The notes beneath the pieces are model-generated. The model was not told the DNA's origin. It ran no database searches and was given only the letters and a program-made list of their open reading frames with translations. DNA of 16,379 nt from Antrodiella citrinella (taxonomy: Eukaryota > Basidiomycota > Agaricomycetes > Polyporales > Steccherinaceae), in NCBI GenBank assembly GCA_004802725.1, contig SGPM01000454.1, forward strand, positions 1,430 through 17,808. Direction: 5' to 3'. Below are positions 1 to 6,120 of this stretch, one piece after another (position 1 is the first letter of the stretch; every line of letters starts with the position of its first letter). Made by a program: the position numbers and the translations under genes.

Positions 1-180
1 CCCNNCNTNNNTNCCTCTTCNNNNCTGNNNCTTNCNANCTGATCGNCNNANTNNNNATCNTCNGAGTCTCNATCTTCTNTGTTCNNCTTCTNTGNNCNGN
101 NNCTNNGCNACTNTNNCTCNNCNNNTNTNNGTCNTNTNNATNTNNGTCGNGTCNATTTGTTCNNGTNNTGNNNGATTTNA
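1..180. other. N-rich low-quality sequence
   Basis: More than a third of these bases are N, and scattered N calls continue to about position 1444, after which they stop. No gene can be read here. The pattern fits a poorly resolved repeat or low-coverage contig end. The called bases are rich in C and T. Confidence 0.9.
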
Positions 181-187
181 TTNGAGN

Positions 188-258
188 TCTGGGGGATTTC
201 ATTNGNNTTCTGGGGGATTCATTGGGCTCTGGGGGACTTTACTTTGGTTCTGGGGGAT
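188..258. repeat. Degenerate tandem repeat, about 20-bp unit
   Basis: The core TCTGGGGGA(T/C) occurs four times, at 188, 209, 228 and 249, spaced 21, 19 and 21 bp. Each copy is followed by a T-rich spacer (for example TTCATT). The array probably extends leftwards into the N-rich part, where earlier copies cannot be read. No coding function is evident. Confidence 0.75.
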
Positions 259-776
259 CACGGACGCACCAGGGCTGTTTTCGTTCTGGGTGAAGGTCGG
301 CGGTATGCTGACGCCGNCGTACCTCTACCCGCTCGTNTCACTCTGTGCGATGGTCGATGATGTTTCGACGTCGGGGGTCTTGTGTGGGTGCTGTCTTGGN
401 GGTCTGTCGGCGCCGCTGAGATGGTGCTCGTGCGGGGTTCTGCGATGTTGGAGCGGAGGNCATGGTTGCTGCCAGTCAACCTTCCGAACTTCTCATTTGG
501 GTGGCTGCTATCTTCTTGTCTGTNTTGTTTTTGTTTTTTCGGTTTCGTTTCTCTCCTGGAGANGTTTGCTGCTATATTCTTCTTCTTTCGCAGGTCNCNT
601 TACTTATTCCACTGCTCCGNGCTGGGGGGGCCTCGCTCCCCGTAAGTACCTTCTTCGTTGTCGCTATCNGACTTACTGACCGTTGTCATCCACTTCGAGT
701 TGATCAGGTTGAATTTGTTGTGTGGCTTTTCTTCGTTATTCGTTTNGTGTNGCAGATCACCNGCCTTTGTTTCATG
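259..776. other. No recognisable gene
   Basis: This stretch is T-rich on the plus strand and has scattered Ns. Short open frames exist on both strands, but none shows a recognisable domain or splice structure. It may be untranslated or degraded repeat sequence linked to the zinc-motif frame that follows on the minus strand. Confidence 0.5.
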
Positions 777-1070
777 CTACTTGACTTTCCGCTCATTGTT
801 CTTTCTTTTTNCCTTCATTCGAGCTCTAATTCGATCACGCCCAGTGCGTCCACGAACCTGCCCACAGTTCTGTGCGATGGTTGGTGACNCTGTACTTTGA
901 GTGGAGTTGGTTGTATTCACCCATTCACGGCATTCGCTCGTACTACACTGCACCATCTTTCCCTCTTCTGGTTTTCGACACCAGCAATATACCTCTGAAT
1001 CCTCGGAACCCAATATTCTTCGTCCTCCGCAGATTTGTTCTCTGCATCTTCCGCATNGTGAGGACGTTTT
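777..1070 (-). pseudogene. PHD-finger-like zinc motif, fragment
   Basis: On the minus strand one frame runs without a stop from 1070 to a TAG at 777. It contains the cysteine series CGRC, then YCWC, then QCSTSEC followed by REWV. This is the first half of a PHD finger (C-x-C, about 11 residues, C-x4-C, then the aromatic W). The histidine expected after W is replaced by Asn (EWVN), and no following Cys pair is seen unless an intron starts at the GTGAAT beside it. The tail is very basic (ARMK, KRKNNERKVK). A TGA at 1071-1073 closes the frame upstream, and several Ns fall inside, so no complete model can be made. It may be a transposon-related or chromatin-type zinc protein, decayed or badly sequenced. 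Confidence 0.4.
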
Positions 1071-1110
1071 TCACCAGCGAGATTTCGAGGGGGGAGCTTG
1101 AGCTTGAGAG

Positions 1111-1428
1111 TCAAGCTGCTGGGTTTTTAGATCGAAAGATCTGAGGTGCGGGATGGGATGGAGGGTTCGGAGGGGGTACAAGCGGGACAGCCTGGACGGG
1201 CGGTGAGGTGACTGGNCTCGACAGTAAGGCTGGTGGTTCTNCATCCCAAATGACAGCTGACGAAGTTGTGCCGCCGCAGACGGGGTTGGGAATCGAAGGA
1301 GGAGGTGTCGCACCGATTGCGACTCGTCGGACTCGAGCTCGTGCAAGGGCCGGCCCCATTCCTGTTGTCTTTGAAGAGGATGCGGAGGTGCGCAAGTCAA
1401 CGTCATCCGAGTCCATTATCACAGACAT
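1111..1428 (-). CDS. Hypothetical Pro/Ser-rich ORF, possible 5' part of the PHD-like gene
   Basis: This minus-strand frame has a real ATG (MSVIMDSDDVDLRTSASSS) and runs 105 codons. It is rich in Pro, Ser and Ala, with runs such as PLVPPPNPPSHPAP, and a short basic patch (ARARVRR). I recognise no domain. It lies directly upstream of, and in the same orientation as, the PHD-like frame, so the two could be exons of one gene. I could not find a donor/acceptor pair that joins them in frame, because a TGA at 1111-1113 and another at 1071-1073 bound the possible intron. Two Ns lie in the frame. It could equally be non-coding. Confidence 0.25.
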   Translation of the reverse strand: MSVIMDSDDVDLRTSASSSKTTGMGPALARARVRRVAIGATPPPSIPNPVCGGTTSSAVIWDXEPPALLSXPVTSPPVQAVPLVPPPNPPSHPAPQIFRSKNPAA

Positions 1429-1429
1429 G

Positions 1430-1758
1430 CGATCTCGGCGTGGANGGTGAGACTCCGAGTCCTCCGAAGCATACTATCTCATCCTCGTCCATCGGTTTCG
1501 GTGTACCTTCATGTGCAACAGAATCGGTGTCTCCGTCAAGCGGCATGTCGCCATCGGGTAGTATGCCAGAGTTTGAACGGCCACTATGTAGTGATTAAAA
1601 GACACTTAACTCTTCATGCGCGTCGCTGGATGTGTTTTGATTTCGACTAACCTCAGGATGCGTGAGGTGTAGTATTCCTCCAAGGATGGCGAGGGTAAAC
1701 ATCATTCTCGCTATCGCTTTCTCGCTTGTCCGCGGTCTTGCGTTATACCGTGCGGTGA
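1430..1758. other. No recognisable gene
   Basis: Both strands carry only short open frames without domains. The minus-strand frame ending at 1595 (LDLVTARYNARPRTSEKAIA and onward) continues the path of the zinc-knuckle exon in another frame. It might be the frameshifted remainder of that gene, but nothing in it is diagnostic. Confidence 0.4.
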
Positions 1759-1923
1759 CTAGGTCAAGAGCTCCCAGTTTTTGTCGCCTCCAGTTCCTAC
1801 GTTGACGTCGCGGTGACAGGCCTCGCAAAAGCGAGTCAACGTAGTATCGTTCTGCACACAGTCAAGGATTTGCAAAGATAAAAATAAGGTGGGTTTACAT
1901 ACCTGTCCCTCGTTTGATGCCAT
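1759..1923 (-). pseudogene. Zinc-knuckle/C2H2-type fragment, truncated
   Basis: Two minus-strand exons can be joined: 1903-1923 (ATG, M A S N E G Q) and 1759-1851, with a clean 51-nt intron (donor GTATGT, acceptor TGCAG). Exon 2 reads RFCEACHRDVNVGTGGDKNW and then ends at a TAG after ELLT. The arrangement C-x2-C, then VGTGG, then NW resembles the start of C2H2-type fingers found in many basidiomycete proteins, where a His and a second His or Cys follow a few residues later. Those ligands are missing here, so the 37-residue product would be half a finger. I read it as the remnant of a duplicated or transposon-linked gene. The family name is inference from the motif only. Confidence 0.4.
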
Positions 1924-2044
1924 TTTTTCTCCACCGCTATGGGTATGCGGCTCACAAGGAATCGGACCTTGCTGGGACGTGGTCGAGTCAAACGTCAAAG
2001 GCCAAAGGGCACGTTCTCTCTTGTCACATAGTGACATATCGATC

Positions 2045-2291
2045 ACAACATGTCGGAAATTTCCTGCCGACCTTACAAGAGTTTCGGCTTACAAGACAAA
2101 ATTACGTTGCGCAAGACGTCTCAAGACAAGTCAGGACCCTTATAAGGTAACTGTAAGCTTCTTGCAATGAAATTTGACCTCAAAAGGCAATTGTAAGCCT
2201 CTTGCGACGAAATCTTGCAAGATTATCTTTCTTCATGTGATACCGGGGTCTTTATTCTTGTAAGGGTGTCAGGAAATTTCCGACATTTTGT
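2045..2291. mobile_element. MITE-like element with 36-bp terminal inverted repeats
   Basis: The left end 2045-2080 (ACAACATGTCGGAAATTTCC...) is repeated in inverted form at 2256-2291. The outer 22 bp match at 21 positions. After a diverged 4-bp stretch the next 10 bp (CCTTACAAGA) match again. The enclosed 247 bp have no coding frame, so this has the form of a non-autonomous DNA transposon. A target-site duplication is not certain: ACAAC occurs at 2045-2049 and again at 2292-2296, just outside the right end, but the left copy lies inside the inverted repeat. The inner part has its own direct repeat. The ends do not identify a superfamily to me. Confidence 0.7.
2144..2213 (+). repeat. Two 30-bp direct repeats inside the MITE
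   Basis: Copy 1 is 2144-2173 and copy 2 is 2184-2213, on a 40-bp period. They match at 25 of 30 positions (core TGTAAGC(T/C)TCTTGC). All five differences are transitions (C/T or A/G). Confidence 0.75.
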
Positions 2292-2356
2292 ACAACACCC
2301 TGATAGTACCGCGTATAAGGCTTAAACTTCAACTTGTTCTCGCTGGCAGAGGCACT

Positions 2357-2502
2357 TCAGAGACTGCTGGAAGCAGCATCAGGATCACCAGAGGCGGGCT
2401 GAGGGCGAACCATGGCGCCGTATTCGCGTTTGAGGACGTCGTGGACGCCGTAGTTGACGAGCTCATCCCAGCATCGGATGCTCATGGAGAGAAGGAGATA
2501 AG
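2357..2502 (-). pseudogene. Orphan exon of Arp2/3 complex subunit 2 (p34)
   Basis: The minus strand encodes YLLLSMSIRCWDELVNYG followed by VHDVLKREYGAMVRPQPASG. This aligns with the N-terminal third of ARPC2, the p34 subunit of the actin-nucleating Arp2/3 complex; family members carry a similar block around the ELVNYG motif. An acceptor CATCAG at 2503-2505 and a donor GTGATC from 2388 downward delimit a plausible exon of about 114 nt (2389-2502). Reading on without splicing gives a TGA at 2357-2359. I find none of the preceding exon (the conserved TDFDGV-type block) up to 2740 and none of the following exons, because the MITE begins 66 bp past the stop. The other exons are therefore absent, and this is an orphan or duplicated fragment. 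The intact gene should lie elsewhere in the genome. Confidence 0.65.
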
Positions 2503-2520
2503 CTGATGGAGCTGCTCAAT

Positions 2521-2540
2521 AATGTCGCTCAATGTCGCTC
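2521..2540 (+). repeat. Tandem 10-bp duplication
   Basis: AATGTCGCTC occurs twice back to back, just upstream (in the minus sense) of the orphan ARPC2 exon. It is probably a replication-slippage product without function. Confidence 0.7.
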
Positions 2541-2916
2541 GCCATCAAGCGACGTCCGTCCTGCACGATCTCCTGCTAGTGACGAGAGTAAATCCAGTTG
2601 AGAACGCTGATACTATATACAAGCGTCGTGCACACAAAAGTAAGGCAACACAGGATCACGTTGTAACACACTACTGCTACTCCCATAGACTCGACAATAT
2701 AAACGAAAAGTCACAACAATTGACTACAACAACAAGATAGGAGGGACGTATAGAAAACACGTGAGCGGATGAGGGAGAGTAAAGATGATGGTGACATGAT
2801 GGATGCGATCACCGATACGGATGAGAGAAGAGAGAGCTGTGATCGAGATGGACTGATTAGAATTTTGAAGATGCTATGCCTGAGCCAAGAAAGACACATA
2901 CAGTGGGAGTAGTGAT
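2541..2916. other. Intergenic, downstream of eIF5A
   Basis: No supported gene is present. This is the region past the eIF5A stop codon and should contain its 3' untranslated part and poly(A) site. Short frames on either strand show no domains. Confidence 0.5.
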
Positions 2917-3800
2917 TTATGCACCCTTGGGGGCTTCTTTGTAGGAAATAGCCTGGCAAAGGATGAAATGTAAGAATCGTGTATCACAGAGGTGTGCGGA
3001 ATCAGGAAGATTGCACGTCAGATCAAGGACTTACCTGCTCCTCACCCATAGCGCTGATGATGGTAACAAGCAAGTCCTTGCCCTCATCGAACTCAGCCTG
3101 GATCTGCTTTCCGAGGTCGCTCTCAGGGATTTTGACATCGTCCTTGGCGACACCTTCGGAGGTCATGAGGTTGAGGAAACCGTCATCAACGTTGACCTAT
3201 CACGTAAAAAAGTATGGTGAGAATGAATGAAGCATGCTGAGCACCAGGGATGGAAACCTACGAGTTGGTATTCGTTACGATGGACGTTAGGGACATCCAT
3301 GTTGTGGGTGGAGGGGCACAAATCCTCCTGTGAAGTTGAAACGCACACCGTCAGAATGACTGGACCTGCATGAGCGAGAATCGGGCGCTTTTGCTTACAA
3401 GCTTTTTACCGGTGAAGATCTACGGGTGTAAATTGAGTACGACAGACTAGGGAGAGATGAAAACGACTTACGTCAATAGCGACGAGATGGACCTTGGCGT
3501 GACCGTGCTTGCCGGTCTTGGAGGTGGACATGTCGACGATCTTGCAAGGGCGACCTGGGGTTGTGTGTGAGCGCGATGGGGCGGGGAAGGTAGGGGCAGA
3601 ATGAACGTACCTTTGATGACGACGTGACCGTTTTTGCGGAGGGCCGAGCATTGCATGGGGAAGGTCGCAGAGGCCCCGGCACTGGCCTAGGAAAGAGACG
3701 AGAAGGATGAGTCCATCGAGTACTCTCTCTCGCGCACGATGAGGCTGTGATGGGGAATTACCTGCTCGAAGTTGTGGTTGTGCTGCTCGTCGTCGGACAT
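2917..3800 (-). CDS. Translation factor eIF5A
   Basis: This cytosolic factor binds the ribosome and relieves stalling at difficult peptide bonds such as proline runs; it also helps termination. Seven exons on the minus strand join cleanly: 3762-3800, 3611-3686, 3472-3554, 3399-3419, 3262-3327, 3035-3196 and 2917-2952. They total 483 nt, giving 160 residues, the usual size for eukaryotic eIF5A. The hypusination loop [12 protein letters not shown] is intact, with the lysine modified by deoxyhypusine synthase and hydroxylase at about K54. The N-terminal block [15 protein letters not shown] and the C-terminal OB-fold part ([19 protein letters not shown]) are also present, and the protein ends SYKEAPKGA. 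The start is the first ATG of an acidic N-terminus ([13 protein letters not shown]). Exon 4 is only 21 nt. The six introns are 52-82 nt with consensus borders. A CT-rich leader precedes the ATG, as in highly expressed fungal genes. Confidence 0.97.
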
Positions 3801-4110
3801 GATGATGAAGATAAAGAAAGAAAGTCTACGCGAGAGAGAGTCAGAGAGAGAGGCGATGGCGAGATGGAGGAGGCGGAAGAAGGGAAAGAGAACTCGTCGA
3901 CAGTTTTTGGGCGCACCAAATCGAAATCTCGAATCAATTTTCCATCTCCGCCCGCCCCGTGAGAATATCCGGCCATCTCCCCGAATCTCCACCCAATGCC
4001 GCCGGCCGCACCGCCGGGGCACATGACCTCATCGCCCGAGCTGCTTACCGCTGCCACTTTCGCAGTCCACCTCTCTTTCTTTCCTACCACCACCATCCAC
4101 ATTTTTAGCC
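3801..4110. promoter_or_regulatory. Shared promoter of eIF5A (minus) and LIM gene (plus)
   Basis: The 310 bp between two divergent start codons must hold both promoters and leaders. On the minus strand the first 100 bases before the eIF5A ATG are almost pure C and T, with runs of CTCTCT, a feature of strong fungal promoters and leaders. A second CT-rich run (CTCTCTTTCTTTCC) lies about 40 bp before the LIM ATG. I see no convincing TATA box. Confidence 0.6.
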
Positions 4111-5817
4111 ATGCATCCCTTTGGGGGAACCCCCATTTGTCCGCGATGCCACAAATCAGTTTATGCCGCAGAACAGGCGAGTAGACTGTTCTCAAATTAA
4201 CATCACACGAGAGCCTAACAGTAGCTTCTTGTCACGTAGATTATGGGTCCAGGACGCAAGGTACGTCTTCTATGTTCCGGGCCTTTCAAACCTCTCACTG
4301 ACGTATTTGCTTCGACAGTTGTATCATAAGGTACCGAACCTTACTCAGGAACATGCCGCGACATGCTTGCTCACGATAATGTAACAGCCTTGCCTTTCCT
4401 GCCTGACTTGTGGAAAGAGATTGGATTCGTACAGTCTCGTGGAGCATGATGAAGAGGTGAGTACCACGCACGAAATCCTTCATACTGATATTGACTGTTA
4501 CATTCATCTAAGCCTTATTGGTAAGCTCCCCCTCTCCACAGGCATCCTACTCCCCGCTGAACTGGATCTAGCAAGACTTGTCACGTCAAGAACTTCGGTA
4601 CACGAGACCTCAGATCTGCCAATCTCCCGGACAGGGACGACGTCTTACTCTCCCCACCGACATCTCCGACCCGTGTCAACACTAATTTACCTCCTGCCTT
4701 TCCCGCTCGGCCGTCACCAGCACCATCGCCAGCCTTCAAGTATACGACCGGCACGAACGGAAATATTCAATCTCCTCCCCTACCTGTTCGACGCACTTTG
4801 ACGGGGCAAATTGGCACGAGTGGTAGCCCATTTGATCGCTCAAACGCAGCGACACCGCCTGCTACTTTCTTGAGACCTAACAGAGCTCTGAGTCCCATCC
4901 GTGGTGAGAGGAACATCTCTCCACCGACCAATGTCACAGGGCCCGCGCCGCAGGAATCAGAGGAGGACAATCATAACCCTGAACAGCCTGGTATCGTGGC
5001 CGCGCCCGCTTTTGATGACGGAGATGTTGCCGAAGAGACCGCCGTAACGCGTCCGTTTACTCCGACGCACACTGGTCGTAGTGGTGTAGGCAACCTTCCA
5101 AGGACTGTGCCTCTCAGTCCGACCAAACTTGCGCAAGCCTACTCCAGTCCTTCGAAGTCAACTACGTCTTACACCGCTACTCCTCCCCTCACCCATCGGT
5201 CTACATCCTCCACTTCTTCAACTGCATCTACAGGCAACTACGTGTACTCATCTGGTCCTCAGACACCTATATCGTCTAATGCAACGGGCAACGTGATCAG
5301 TGGACGGATGGGTGTACCACTAGTTCCCAACGCCACCGGGACCAGGTATGGCGCTGCATTGGGAGGCAAGATCGGGTCGCCAGTGGTCAAAACACCGACC
5401 GGTGGCTACGGATCGTATGGAGGCACTCCTATATGTTCTAGGTGTCAGAAGACTGTCTATTTCGCTGAACAGGTGCGTACCCATATTTTTGCCGCTCTCT
5501 GTAGTACTAAGTGTATGTACAATTTGCAGGTGAAAGCTATTGGAAAGACATGGCATAAGGCTTGTTTGCGTTGCATGGAGTGTAGCACGACTCTGGATTC
5601 GAGTCGGCTGACGGAGAAAGAGGGCGACCCCTTCTGCCATCGGTGTTACGGAAAGGTGAGCTTTCCATCACTACAGCGCGCCGGGCTTCCTTCCCCCACC
5701 CCACTCTCTCTACGTTCGTCGCATCTTATTGACCAGTTGGCTAATATATCATTCCATTCACAGTTGTACGGACCGCAAGGCAGCGGGTACGCACTACTCG
5801 GCAAAGCAGGTGGCTGA
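4111..5817 (+). CDS. Two-LIM-domain protein (CRP-like)
   Basis: LIM domains are double zinc fingers that bind proteins, commonly in actin and cell-polarity scaffolds. Eight exons join in frame: 4111-4176, 4240-4260, 4319-4330, 4388-4456, 4513-4520, 4572-5472, 5530-5655 and 5764-5817 (1257 nt, 418 residues). LIM1 uses C10, C13, H32, C35, C38, C41, C59 and C62. LIM2 uses C347, C350, H368, C371, C374, C377, C395 and C398. Both are introduced by the same phrase (GGTPIC-x2-C), which suggests an internal duplication. The roughly 270-residue linker is Ser/Thr/Pro-rich, probably disordered, with many SP and TP sites. A short Gly-rich tail (YGPQGSGYALLGKAGG) follows LIM2. LIM1 is spread over six exons, one of 8 nt and one of 12 nt, and intron 1 begins GC. 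The exact partners cannot be read from sequence. Confidence 0.92.
4177..4239 (+). other. GC-AG intron 1 of the LIM gene
   Basis: The exon ends GAACAG and the intron starts GCGAGT, ending ACGTAG. No GT donor in this area keeps the LIM1 frame (AAEQ then IMGPGRK). Apart from the C at position 2 the donor (CAG/GCGAGT) matches consensus well, as is typical for the rare GC-AG class. Confidence 0.85.
4319..4330 (+). other. 12-nt microexon of the LIM gene
   Basis: TTGTATCATAAG encodes LYHK. It supplies the zinc-binding His of LIM1 and is flanked by a GACAG acceptor and a GTACCG donor. The introns on either side are 58 and 57 nt. Confidence 0.88.
4513..4520 (+). other. 8-nt microexon of the LIM gene
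   Basis: CCTTATTG lies between an intron ending CTAAG (4457-4512) and an intron starting GTAAGC (4521-4571, ending CTAG). Joined to the flanking exons it gives EEPYCKTCHVKNF, restoring the last LIM1 cysteine pair. Skipping it shifts the frame. Confidence 0.85.
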
Positions 5818-6120
5818 GGGCACTTTTTTCGTCTCATTGGAAGAGATGTTTGATTACGGCCTGTAATGAAGATGCTTCGGGAAAGGAATTGAAATTGTGA
5901 CGTATGGACTATCAACGTATGTTGTCCACTATTCCTATGACCGTATTTTATGACTATCTAGAATATCACGAACGAACGAGAGCTGACTGCATTCGCATAA
6001 ACGTCGTATCCTATAGCTTGTGTGATTCATACTCTAAATCATTCTACAACATTATAATACGGCGAAGCACTGCGCAACACTGTCAAAAAGCACAATATTC
6101 TCATCTGGACCCACATACGC
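5818..6120. other. Convergent 3' spacer between LIM and P450
   Basis: The two genes end tail to tail 303 bp apart. The spacer is A/T-richer than its flanks and should hold both poly(A) sites. No gene is seen in it. Confidence 0.6.

Noticed and set aside
4798..5817. Plus-strand ORF of 339 codons as a one-exon, one-LIM gene
   Set aside because: Its first codon is TTG, not ATG, and the upstream exons with LIM1 join it in frame. Two introns inside it are 3n long and stop-free, so the ORF looks longer than it is.
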